Assembly (NCBI GenBank): GCA_018257865.1
Contig: JAEUBA010000029.1
Coordinates: 248,001-312,000, forward strand
Reading direction: 5' to 3'
From: Stereocaulon alpinum
Taxonomy: Eukaryota > Ascomycota > Lecanoromycetes > Lecanorales > Stereocaulaceae
DNA: 64,000 nt
A program made the position numbers and the translations under genes. Of the stretch, positions 45,689-57,880 are shown piece by piece; position 1 is the stretch's first letter, and each line of letters starts with the position of its first letter. The notes beneath the pieces are model-generated. The model had not been told where the DNA came from and did not search any database. It was given only the letters and a program-made list of their open reading frames with translations.

Positions 45689-47160
45689 TGTTAAACGACA
45701 GAAGAATGGAGATATTTTTGGTAGGAAAGCAAAAATTGATATACGATATTAATTCGTGACTGACACTAAAGCACACCGGGTGCAGATTCTACTATAACCA
45801 GGGTAGAGAAGAACGCTCCCTGTGGAAGACGGCCTTGATCGTGACTCGGTCTTGAGTACGTCATGTCGTGCATGGGAAGTTGTCCATCGGTCTGTAGCCT
45901 CGTACGCATAGACGGCCGTTTGGCTCCCAACGGACTACAAATGCCGACGTAGTGTGCGACGTTCCCCATTATCGTCAGGCTACTGGCGGCTCCTCGGTCC
46001 CCTTATCGCTAGAATTTGTCAGATGGCTTACGGATTGATGACGCGCCTGCCGACTGTTCTCCGTCTCGTATGATGTGCGATGCAAAGGCTCAGGATATGG
46101 GCCACTGAGCCCAAGGATCAGGGCCACGAAGGCCGCCCGCAGAAGATTCAAACAACACACCACAACCATACTGTGGTGAACGGTCGCGATCTGGTATACT
46201 ACGAGTCAGCACATGGTAAGATCATCCGAGGAGAACGGCGTAGCAGAAAGAATAGTGAGAAGCAGATAGGGGCGGCTCGTCAACGATCAAGAAATTTCAA
46301 TACCTACACCGCGGAAGTTTCCCAGAACGCGGGCCCCTAGATGGCCCTAGAAACCAGCTTGATAGGCGGGAATACGCTTTAATGGCTCGCTTGAGTGCCT
46401 CGCTTATGGGACGCCCCCCCCGGAAAAACATGAAGTTCTTGTTCCTTGTCCCAGACGAGGGGCGGGAGCCCCCAATGATATCGCGACCGAAGCCAACCCT
46501 AGAATTGACAACATCAAATTCGATCAATCTGAAGGGCGTTTTGCCGAAAGCTGGGCTAAATCCAGTGACGCCAGGACTGCATCCACTCCACTCAAGGTCA
46601 ATCTTGCTTAGTACGGGCTCTCAAGCTCCGTAGACTTCGGGACGCGCATGGGAAGCACTCTCTCCACAGAAGCTTAGAGACTACAAGTACATGTCGTTCC
46701 AGAAGCAGCTATAGACTCTGGTAACCTTGTGTATATATGCCTACTTCCCTCTGACATAAGACCTTTATAGCCCCTGTCTTTCATGTACTGGATATAACTT
46801 CCCACAGCCTGATATGACTTTATACTCGGTGAAGATGGTTCAGGCGATGCTGCAATTCACGGATTCCTTGAAGACACTTCACAAACGCTGAAGATTACAG
46901 ATGTCAGAATTTCTTTCCCTGGCCGAAGAGTAGTGAAGAGTGTAGTTCGAAGTAGTGAATTGTAAAGGAACAAGGATGCACTGGAGACAAGGTTCAAAGT
47001 GTGCAAGCTTCTCCTCAGCCCAATCATGGGGGTCACTATACTGATCAATTCGGAATGTGAACAGTGCACGTAGCCCCTGTGCCTACCAAGTTGCAACATA
47101 GGAACGGTGCGCTTCTCACCATCTCCGCGCTCGATACAACGGTAGAACAATACACTCTTG
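45689..47160. other. 1.5-kb intergenic region between the two monooxygenase genes
   Basis: Includes the promoter of the PaxM-type gene with a CGGCCG site at 45913-45918. Bases 46370-46640 contain a C8 run and an open frame on each strand with no recognised homology; repeat debris is possible. Confidence 0.45.
45913..45918. promoter_or_regulatory. CGGCCG candidate regulator site, PaxM-type monooxygenase gene
   Basis: Zero-spacer CGG palindrome (in GACGGCCGTT) 225 bp upstream of the start at 45688. Function inferred from recurrence. Confidence 0.35.
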
Positions 47161-49103
47161 CTAGGCCAATAACTTTCTTTTCGCCCTCGATACCAAGTAC
47201 TCATCAATCAAGCCACAGTAGTCAATGGGCCGGTATGGCGTGAACATCTCCGTGAATCGGTTACTCTTCCGACTGACATTGAGGCCAAGATCCTGTGTCA
47301 GTGTGTCGATGTACTTGATGAGTATTAGTAGAGCGTAATCCTTATGGGAAATACATTGCTTTTACTTACGGATAGATAGTCGTAGATAAAGTAAGCGTGC
47401 TTTTTGCCCTGCTCTAGATAGCGTTTGCGAGTCCAGGCATTGAAAGTAGCAGCCTCCTGCTCCATTTCTTCCTGACAGGGTAGTTCGAGCCAGCCAAGCA
47501 TGAATGCAACGCCCCAGAGTGCTTGCAGCTCCCCTGTCAGAGGCGTAAAAACAGAATGGATCAATCCGGGGAAAAGAATAGACCTATCACCTTGAGCAGC
47601 GAGATGAGGGACGATAAGGCGGCGATAATGCCTACTGGGACCGTGCGCAGGCTGAGCCCTGGCTTGAGTTGAAGAGACTGGAGGATTCCGCAAGAAGGGC
47701 AGCAATTCGTCCACCTTCTGTTCGCCCCTGGCATCGAGCTTGGTCCATCTCGAAAACTCGGTATTGTCATAGTATAGGCCACATTCCTCTTGAAGCTCCT
47801 TAGTAAAAGCCTTGTAACCCTTGTCGAAGCCGGTGCAGAGGATGACCATATCAGTAGCGACAGAGTGGCCGTTCTGCAGGTTGACGACATCTTGATGTGA
47901 AAAGGATTCTATCTCTGTGTGGTGTACTGTGACGTTCCCAGCGTGAAACACTTTCCAGAAGTCAGGCACACTCGCGATACCGATGCCGCCGCTCCCCCAG
48001 AACATACTGCAGTAGTATCAGCAGCCATAAGTGTCTGCAACGTGGAAATGGGCTCACAAACCCATAGCCGTAAGGCTTTGGCCTAAGCTTTTCCGCATCC
48101 TCGCTTTTGGAATAACCAGCATGTGCTGCTGAGAGGTAGGTGGAAGTTCGCCAATAAATCTTAGTGAGAGCTCTCCCAACCATTGTGCGCTGCAGAAAAG
48201 AATACCAGAATCCAGATGTGTTCATAATGCTTGGACTAAAGCTTGCAGCCATCCGAGTCGAGACATGGTCGACTGTGTTCCAAAGGCCGATGAATGTGGG
48301 TGCAGAAATCGACAAAGGACCGGATGGACTATCGCGCATGATCCAGTCTACTTTCTTGCCTGCTTTAAGCAGCATAAAGACAGTATCGTACGATGACTTG
48401 GCAGCACCTACGACAGTTGCCCGTTGAACATTGTTTTGGATATGGTCGAGATGAACACCGAGCTGTTGGGAATGAATGATAGGGCTAACAAAACCCTCTT
48501 GCGGCCAGGAAGGCACAATTGCGCTCGAGGTAGGACCAGTCGCATATATCAACTTATCGCAATTGATGTGTTGCCCTCCACTGATCTCTAAGGTCCAACC
48601 GCGGCCCTCAAGGGCTCTTGTGACGCGCGAGACAGTGGTCTTCAGACGTGTCCGGCAGGTCAAGTCGTAGTCTTTCGCGAAGTTGACAAGATATTCATGC
48701 ACAGTTGTGCCTGGTATATAGCCATCGGGAGATACACCCTCCTTTTTCATGGGGTAGAAGGAGTATTCGAATAGAGGATGGCTGATCTGCGCGTAGAGAC
48801 TGGGATATATCTTTTCCTTGTTCCATGATCCTCCGATGGACAAGCCATCATCGACGACGAGTAGTTTCGTGTCAGGAGAGAGGGCTAGGTAAGTTCGTGC
48901 AGCTATGAGACCATTCCATCCTAGTAGTCACTGACATTAGCAAGCTCTACTACCGTCTTGAATACAGATATAGTACTAAGGGACAAAGGGTATTTTATTG
49001 ATTGGGAGAATCGCAAAGCGCCTAGCCGCGCGGGAATCCGCCAATCATAGTAGCAAAGAGAAGTCTTACCGGCACCAACAACCACGACATCAAACCGCTC
49101 CAT
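47161..49103 (-). CDS. Flavin-containing monooxygenase (FMO/Baeyer-Villiger-like)
   Basis: Exons 49103-49070, 48920-48062, 48006-47370 and 47313-47161 encode 560 aa. FAD motif DVVVVGAGWNGLIAARTY is completed by splicing the 149-bp first intron. The GGSWN motif follows the second strand, and the NADPH-site motif is TVVGAAKSSYDTV. Next come YGYGMFWGSGGIGIASVPDF and the ATG-motif-like VILCTGFDKGY. Intron 2 needs the weak donor GTTTGT at 48061; with the neighbouring GTGAGC the frame is lost. The last exon supplies MFTPYRPIDYCGLIDEY. Divergent with the PKS gene across a 767-bp promoter. It probably makes a second oxygenation on the polyketide. ATG 49112, nine bases upstream, is an alternative start. 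Confidence 0.88.
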
Positions 49104-49870
49104 GCTTCGCATCAACACGAGAATTGCACTTCATGTGCACTTTCATCAAACTCTATACTCTGTATGAAGAGTGAGGGTGCACGCTGACCCAGGATACTTT
49201 GAAGCTTCCACCTGAATTTTTCCGTGCGATCACCGCTGTTGCCAAACAAAGGCTCTGTATGCATTCCGCTAGGCGGCCGACACTATCCGTTTTGGCACAG
49301 AATGGCTCCGTATCCCATCAGCCCCGCGCACGTAATCTTCCGCGCACGGCAGGAGCTGTCGTGGGCGTTTGTCGTTGTTCCAGCTGATGAGTATGTGCCA
49401 AAGTCCGACGTCTCCGAACATGAATTCTTCGATACTGCGGCTCGATATGCTGACAACGTTGCGTGCGGCCTTTCACTCCCTGTAGTAGTTTTACTAGGCT
49501 CCATCCCTTGCGTGTGGCGTCCAACGAGTACTGTTGTCGCGGGTCAGCCATGATCACGATGGTAGCCATAAACCGCTAAAAGCGCAGCAACAGCGATGGT
49601 GGCCACGGAGCGCTGACACCGGTGCGCACGGAGTGGTTGAATGGAAGGCCGACCCCTTCACTAGTGGAACAGCTGGCAATCCACAGAGAGTCGGAAGTGC
49701 GTAAGGTGAAGTAGTAGCCGAGTGTGCGCGTCCATCACTCCAGCATGTTAAAGGGTTTCTGTACTCTGCATACGTCTGGACAAATATTCAGGTACAACAA
49801 ATGAACATGATCTGTCTCCTGGCTCTCACTCATTGAATGACCTCAGCGGTCCCCTTACACTAGCCACAGG
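49104..49870. promoter_or_regulatory. Divergent promoter of the FMO and PKS genes
   Basis: 767 bp between two divergent cluster starts. One CGGCCG lies at 49274-49279. No gene was seen; the open frames here are non-conserved. Confidence 0.55.
49274..49279. promoter_or_regulatory. CGGCCG candidate regulator site, FMO/PKS promoter
   Basis: Zero-spacer CGG palindrome, 171 bp from the FMO start and 592 bp from the PKS start. Function inferred from recurrence. Confidence 0.35.
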
Positions 49871-52800
49871 ATGCCGTTCATTAGAGACAGCTCAACGCCT
49901 GGCTCATCAGATGTCGAGTTCGATAGCAATGGTGCGTTTGGTGCTCAACAGGTCACCGACGACATCAACTATGTAGGAGCCACGCTGCCAGGATATTCGG
50001 AAAAGCCACTGAGCGAGCAATTGGAACCAATCGCTGTCGTGGGAATGGGTAATAACGAGCCTGAGTGTTTGTATCTTCACGACGGATCTTGACTTATGGA
50101 TGAATAGGTTGTCGCCTTCCTGGAGACGTCAAGTCGCCTTCGGAGTTTTGGAACATGATGATCAACAAGGAATCGGGTCAAATGCCTAGAGTCCCCAAGT
50201 CTAGGTTTAACATCGACGCCCACTACCATAGCAATAACGACCGGCCAGGTAGCTTTGGTGTTCGTGGTGGCTACTTTTTAAAGGAAACACTTCAAGAATT
50301 CGATCCCACTTTCTTCGGTATCACTCCTATCGAAGCAATGTGGATGGATCCGCAACAACGCAAGCTCCTTGAAGTCGTCTATGAAACGTTCGAGTCCGCC
50401 GGGATTACACTGCAGGAGATATCTGGATCATCAACAGCATGCTTCGTTGCCAGTTTCACTGCAGATTTCCAACAGATGGCTTTCAAGGAACCCTCTTTCC
50501 GTCATAGCTTAGCTGCCACAGGCGTCGACCCAGGGATTATCAGCAATAGAATCAGTCATGTGTTCAATCTCAACGGGCCAAGTATCGTGGTTAACACTGC
50601 TTGTTCTTCATCAGTCTACGCCATGCACAATGCCTGCAATGCATTGAGGAATAAAGAATGCTCAGCTGCTGTTGTCCGAGGTGTCAACCTCGTGCTTACT
50701 GTCGACCAGCACATGAATACAGCCAAGCTAGGCGTACTCTCCCCAACTTCCACTTGCCACACTTTCGATGTTTCAGCAGATGGATATGGTCGCGCAGAAG
50801 GTGTTGGGGCTGTCTATCTAAAGCGTCTTAGCGATGCTGTTCGTGATGGTGATCCTATTCGAGGCCTCATCCGATCCAGTGCAACAAACAGCAACGGCAA
50901 AGTTCCGGCTGTAGGCATCACTCATCCTAATCTCGACGGCCAGGCCAACGTGATTAAGAAAGCGTATGAGCGAGGTGGCCTCCTGGATCCTCGCTTGACG
51001 GGTTACTTCGAATGTCACGGTACAGGAACTGCCGTTGGAGATCCGCTTGAAGTCCATGCTGTGGCCAACGCTATGAACGAAAATCGTCAGAGCCATGATG
51101 GTCCACTTTTTGTTGGAGCTGTCAAAACAAACATTGGGCATAGCGAAGCCGCAAGTGGCTTGTCCGCTGTCATCAAAGCAATTCTGACCGTGGAAAGGGG
51201 AATCATCCCTCCTACCAAGGGAGTAGCCAATCCTAATCCTGCCATCGATTGGGAAAAGTGGAAAGTTCAAGTCCCCGTCGAGCCAACTCCGTTTCCCTCG
51301 CACCTTCCCGTCAAACGTGTAAGCGTCAACTCCTTCGGCTATGGTGGTACCAATGCACACATCGTCGTGGAGAGCGCCGACTCCTTCCTCCTACAGCCTC
51401 AGACATACAAATACAATGTGTCGCCAACACGTTCGAAAGCCAAGTCACCGAGAGGGGCATTCAATCGCAATCGTCCTTACCTGATGCTTTTCTCCGCGCA
51501 CGACAAACAAACACTAAAACGTAACATCGAAGCCTATGGTGGTATTGCAGACAATTACAATCTCTTAGATCTTTCGTACACTCTCGCTAATCGCCGGACA
51601 CATTTTCAAAGCAGAGGTATTGTTGTGGCCAGCCATGCGAACATCAAGAATGTATTCAAGGATAACCTCAATGAGTTTATATTCGCTGAGAAGAAGAAAA
51701 CGCCCTCAGTTGGGTTCGTCTTTACAGGCCAAGGAGCACAGTGGCCTAGAATGGGAGCAGAGCTTATGACATACTATCCCAGCTTTCTGCGAAGCATCAG
51801 ATACCTTGATATGGCGCTTGGCGATCTTGAAGACCCACCTGACTGGACCTTGGAGGACGCTCTCCTTGAAAATCCAAAATCTTCCCGGGTCAATGAGGCT
51901 GAGTTTTCACAACCTCTCTGCACGGCCATCCAGGTCGCGCTAGTGCAGCTCCTTGGACTATGGGGCATCAGACCTAAAGTGACGTGCGGCCACTCATCAG
52001 GCGAAATTGCGGCCGCATTTGCCGCTGGCCTGGTCTCGGCCTCCGAGGCCATCATACTTGCTTATTACCGAGGCAAAGTCGTTCGCGACGTTAACACGAA
52101 TGGTGCCATGCTGGCTGTGGGTCTCGGTGCCGAAGCCATCAAGCCTTATCTCGAGGAAGCGAATGATGAAGTGGTCGTGGCGTGCCACAACTCACCTGCA
52201 GGTGTCACACTCAGCGGCAATGCTGACTTGCTCGAGACACTGAAGAAGGATATTACAGCGGACAATGTTTTCGCCAGATCAGTAAACACCAATGGAAAGG
52301 CGTATCATTCACATCACATGCATTCTGCAGCTGCGAAGTATGAAGCGTTGGCCCGCCGCGCAAGACTAGACATGCCCCTGGGTCTCCCTTTATCAGTAGA
52401 CGCTAAGATGGTGTCTACGGTCACTAATTCGATCTTGTCTGAAGAAACGATTCTTGACGAGACTTACTGGAGCGCCAACCTTCTGAACCCTGTTCTTTTC
52501 AATCAAGCCGTGCAGACCATTGCTACGGCTCCAGAATTTGCCGAGGTTGATATGTTGATCGAAGTTGGACCTCACTCGGCCCTGTCCGGACCTATCAGAC
52601 AAATCAAGGCTGAGTACAAATTTGAAAACATACAGTATCTCCCGACATTGATCAGAGGTGCAGACTCTGCGTCATCTCTCCTCACATTAGCTGGTGAGCT
52701 TTACTTGCGCAACTTTCCATTGGACATAGAACGCCTCACTGCACTTGAGAAATCCTCTGGAAGTGGGAAGATATCGTGCGAAAAAGGTTGCCTGATTGTG

Positions 52801-55800
52801 GATCTTCCATCCTACCGATGGGATGAGGGAAAGAAGTTTTGGGCTGAAGCACGTCAAAGCCGCGAGCATCGCGCACCCAGATTTCCCCGTCACGACCTCT
52901 TAGGCTCAATGACACTTGGTGGCTCCTTAGCCGAGCCGACATGGCGGAATGTGCTACGAATTCGAGATCTACCTTGGCTGCAGGATCATTTCTTGGGTGG
53001 TGAGGCCGTTTTTCCTGCTGCGGGTTATTTCTCCATGGCAATGGAGGCCATCACGCAGCTAAACGAGTTGCAATCCTCTCCAGCCACCATTGAAGGTTAC
53101 GTATTGAGAGACATAGCCATCAAGAATGCTTTAGTCACTCCAGACGACGACGCAGGTGTCGAAGTCTTGCTGACAATGCGTCCCTCACTCCACGGTGAGG
53201 GCGAAGCTAAGAACGCATGGTGGGATTTCAATGTGTCTTCTATGTCCGACACCGGACATCCTAACAATCATATGGCCGGCAGTATCGGTATCAACACTCG
53301 TCCACAACGACCCTCAGTGAAGACAATCCCAAATCTACCTCAAAGAGCTTCTGGAAAAGCCTGGAACAGGGCATTGAAAGATGTTGGTTTTGATTATGGC
53401 CCTACCGTTCAGGACATGGATGATATTTACTTCGATGGGAAGACGTATATTGCGGCATGCAAAACTCATGTCAAAACTGAGGTGGGGAACATGACTGGGG
53501 AATCGCGCCACGTATTGCATCCTGCATCGATAGACTCCTGCCTGCAACTGCTAATCGTGGCTATCTACGCCGGACGAACAAAGGCGATGTCTTGCGGCGC
53601 TGTACCAATACAAGTTGACGAAGTAGCCATCTGGAAGCCCACGGACTCTCAAATCAACGCTTCCACTGCGCAAGCCTTTTCATGGATCGACCAACGAGGC
53701 TTTCGCTCGTTTGTTGGTGGCAGCCAGTTGGTGGCGAGCGATGGCGAGGTGCTCATGGAGATCAGTGACATGCGGTGCTCTTTGTATGAGGCTGCAGTGC
53801 CCCAACGCGCCAGTGAGCCATCAAGACCTCGACCATATGGAGAGATGGTTTGGGAGCTCGATCTCGACTCGCTTGGAAACTCGCAACAGCTCGACATCCC
53901 ATCATATATCAAATTAGCCGACTTCAAAAATCCTGGTACCCGAGTCCTAGAGATAGGTTCGGAGCATGCCGAACCCCTATTAGACAAGGTTCCAGATCTC
54001 CACTTCACTGTAACAGAGAAAACAGCGGAGGCTACTGAGCATCTAGCACAGAAGCTTGGGAATTGCAAGAATGCAAAGGTGCAGACCGTGGACTTAACTT
54101 TGGACTTGGCATCTCAGGCCATCAAGGAATTCTCTTTTGATCTTGTCATCGCATCAGTTTCTTCCTCGAATGATCTCCTAAGCATAAGAAAATTACTTAC
54201 AGCCGGCGGCCGAGCAGTTCTTGAGCTCTCAGACCCAACCTTGCTCGAAAGTCTGGAAGGTGCTAAATTTTTGCAGACTGCCTTGGAACTCAGCGCGACT
54301 AAGGGGAATCGTTTCATCGTAGCCAACGCCATTGACGCCACCTCAAATGTCATGACCAACGGCGTTTCGCACAAGATACTACTTGTATATCGCCTGAAGC
54401 CTCCAGCTGTTCTGGCTCATGTCAAAGATCTCTTCGAAAGCTTCGGCTATAAAGTTCTCACGTCTAAGCTCCAAGATTCCATACCCGCTGTAAAAGACAT
54501 CGTGATGCTTACAGACTTTGAAAGCCCACTTCTTTCGACAATTACGAAGACAGAATTTGCTGTATTGCAGAGGATTACCAGTGACGCCCATTCGATTATG
54601 TGGGCTTCAGCCGGGGGTCTTTCTACGGGCAGAATTCCCGAACAAGCCATGGCTTCTGGCTTCTTAAGATCTCTCACGTCCGAGCAGGTGTCGTTGAATG
54701 TGGTAACAATGGACTTTGACACGGAAAATACGTCTACAGTCGATATTGCACGCATTATCTCGCAGAAGGCTCTGCAACAGATCGAAAAGGCTGTCTCAAC
54801 GGAAAACGAGTATTGTGTCTCAGAGGGTCAACTCTACATCAGCCGCCTCGTCCCCAATGAAACCATCAATGAGATGTATACCTTGGACGAAACAGACATC
54901 AGACAACAACACTTCGATCCTGAGCAACACATCATTGGCGAGCCTCGCTCTGGGAAGGTCGTGTTCGAGGATGATCATCGCGCTCAAACCACAATAGACC
55001 CAGAAGCAGTTGAAGTCAAAGTCTCGTTTACTGGCCTCAACAAAGAAGATGTGCTTATCATCTCCGGCTCAGACTATCCTACCACCTTCAGCCACGAGAT
55101 TGGTGGTATCGTGCAGCGGGTTGGATCTGCTGTCAAGCACTTTGCAGTTGGTGATCGTGTTGTCGGCTTCAGTTTCGACAAATTTGCGACCATTCAGCGA
55201 GTCCGCGAAGATCTCCTACAAGGAGTCGAGGATACCGAGTCTCTGAGCGAGATGGCTAGTCTTCCAATGGCGTACGGAGCGGCTCTATATGGTTTGAAAA
55301 CACTTGCAAACCTGCAGGCCGGAGAGACCGCACTCATCTTGCATGGTACTGGACTGGCGGGTGCTGCCGCGATCAAATTGGCACTTGCACTTGGTGGTTA
55401 CCCTTACGTTATGGTCGATGCCAAGACACATGTCAATGCCGTCATGTCTCAATTCGGACTGGACAGGGGCCAGGTGTTGTTGGAGTCGGAGCTCGTGCAG
55501 CTGGTACAGGCGAATGGCCAGCTCAAAGTCGACGTTATGTTCAGTTCTGGTTGGGTAAACGCCTCGACTGCGAGGGCAGCTTGGAGAAACATTGCACCAT
55601 TTGGCCGTTTTGTTGATTGTGGTAGAAAGAACGTCCTTTCGCGGAGCGTTCTCGATACGATACCCATTCACCGAGGAGCAAACTACTTGGCATTCGATAT
55701 GCTGGACCTGTACGCATGCAAACCTGACATTTTATCGGGATTGCTGGCGTCTACGGTAAGCCTTTACCGCCAAAACGTCATATCCGCACTACGTCCCTTC

Positions 55801-57139
55801 TCTGTCAAGAACCTGACAGAGCTCAATACTTGTGTCGCTTCGTTCTCTGACAACTTCGAATCTGGCAAGACCGTCATCGCGCACGATGTCTCAGACGGTG
55901 TGTTGGATATGCTGCCTACGCGCCCAGCATTAAGCTTATCATCTGATGCCACTTACCTCCTAGTTGGTTGTCTTGGCGGTCTCGGACGTAGCCTGACTTC
56001 CTGGATGATGAAGAAAGGGGCTCGTAACTTTGCCTTTCTCTCGAGATCTGGCGCCGACTCTCTGCAGGCTTCCATTCTCGTTGCAGCACTTGAGGCGGCT
56101 GGAGCTAATGTGCAGGTGATGAAAGGCGATGCGAGTGTTAGATCAGATGTAGATAGGGCTGTTAGAGAGGTGCCTAGTGATCGTCCCATCCGCGGAGTCA
56201 TTCAAGCAGCGATGGTTCTCAAGGTATGTAATTGCCAGGCACTCGGATTTTGTGATGGACATAATGATGTTGACACTGCTCTAGGATGGATTGTTCCACA
56301 ACATGCCGTACGAGAACTGGAGAGACTCAACGAAGCCCAAAGTACAAGGGACCATGAATCTCCATGCAGCCTTGGAAGCGGTTCCCCTTGATTTCTTCGT
56401 GATGACCAGCTCCGTCTCCGGCACTCTTGGTACTCCAGGTCAAAGTAATTACGCAGCTGCGAACAGCTACTTAGACTCTCTCGCACGGCACCGTCGCTCT
56501 CAGCAGAAGCCTGCAGCATCTGTCATCCTACCTATGGTCCTCGGCGTTGGCGTCGTGGCAGAGAATCTTGAACTCGAAGACGCGCTGAAGCGAAAAGGCA
56601 TGTACGGTATTGACGAAGAGCACCTGCTTGGCGCTTTTGAAGTCGCAATAATCGAGCAACAGCGTCCGGGTACTGCCGACCATATTGTCGTCGGTCTCGA
56701 CCCCGCTCAACTTCACAAAGCTATCAGCGAAGCTGGCGAGGATGTCGACAGCTTCTGGACCGAAGATCCACGCTTCAAGACCATCGTCCATGCCATGCAA
56801 TCTGAACGCAGTGATGCCTCCGGTGCTGGCGCATCTCAGACCATCTTATCCACGATCAAGGGTGGCGACATTTCACCTACAGAGGCCATTCAGGCGGTGA
56901 AGGAGCATTTCATCGCGAAACTTGCTCGAATCTTGATGCTTGCAGTAGAGGACTTCGAGGAAGATGGAAAGTCAGTAGCGAGTTATGGTATTGATAGCAT
57001 GATTGGAGCGGAACTGAGGACTTGGATCTTCAAGGAGTTGGCGATTGATATCCCCTTTCAGCAGCTGCTGGGTCCTTCTCTTACCATCACGAAGTTTGCG
57101 GAGCAGGTGTGTGCGAATCAGGGTATCGTAGTACAATGA
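49871..57139 (+). CDS. Highly reducing type I polyketide synthase
   Basis: Exons 49871-50048, 50108-56223 and 56285-57139 encode 2382 aa. Order: KS (about 52-480, catalytic C225 in TACSSSVYAM, HGTGT and NIGHSEA His motifs); malonyl-AT (about 590-900, S689 in GHSSGEIAAA); DH (about 960-1260, H1020 in DHFLGGEAVFP, D1202 in HPASIDSC); a degenerate methyltransferase remnant (about 1320-1450, RVLEIGSEH instead of the SAM glycine motif); ER (about 1670-1985, LILHGTGLAGAAAIKLAL); KR (from about 2008, GCLGGLGRS, FVMTSSVSG); and ACP with S2336 in YGIDSMIGAEL. No release domain is present, as usual for HR-PKS. It builds the carbon chain of the cluster product. Size and domain set fit DEP5-type synthases (inference). 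Confidence 0.96.
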
Positions 57140-57880
57140 GTAGGGGGTCTAGCGCGGAATGTCTTGAATCACTGTTCTTTTGCTTTTGCTCTTGCTCTTC
57201 TTGATAGAGGTAGTCACGAAATATGAACACTGTTATACAACAACGTAATGATGGCCATGCAGTACGCTTCTCGCTTCCATCTTCCACGCCATGCCGTACA
57301 GCTCATACTCATCCAATCCAACCCACCAACACCCCGAACTCGACACCGCATAACCCTTCTCCCCTCACCTAACCCTTCATTCCCAACCTAGACATCTTAA
57401 CCCACCCCCCTACCACCACGCGAATACCTAACCTACCCTCCCCTCCCCACCTCACGATACCCCATAATCAAATCCCACCGCCTACCCCATGCCTCCCTGC
57501 CCTTCCTTTCCCACTACACAACTCCTAGCCTTCTTTCTCATCCACATCCCCTCGCATCGGTAAATGTATTAGCGATACGACGTACTCAAGCGAATATACA
57601 AGATGCAGCGCGTTAGGTCAGGCGTACGAAATCCTGTTAGCAATGGGATTTGTTGCCGGGCTCAGGTCTTCAGTTCACTGAGAAGGGGATTGACAGATCT
57701 CGTGATTCCAACGTATTGATTTTTCTCTTCATTGACGTTACTATCTCGTGCACGCTAAAGACTGGCTGCTACGGTGTGACGACGACGGACGGATTCAAAG
57801 ACGGTGCTTGGGGAATGGTAGGGAAGCCACTTACACTGGCTGAGCGCTGGTAGCTGGTCGTACCGGCTTTTTCACCTCCG
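57140..57880. other. Intergenic, strongly C-rich, right border of the cluster
   Basis: Bases about 57300-57540 are nearly free of G on the plus strand. No gene was seen. Confidence 0.5.

Noticed and set aside
46297..46640. Overlapping ORFs on both strands (MARLSASLMGRPP on plus, GFGRDIIGGSRPSSG on minus)
   Set aside because: No family recognised, no splice context, and a C8 run interrupts; treated as possible repeat debris.
48003..48061. Apparent frameshift between exons 2 and 3 of the FMO gene
   Set aside because: Using donor GTGAGC at 48057 breaks the frame, but donor GTTTGT at 48061 restores YGYGMFWGSGGIG exactly, so no lesion is needed.
50818..51360. Minus-strand ORF of 180 aa
   Set aside because: Antisense to the conserved KS domain of the PKS.
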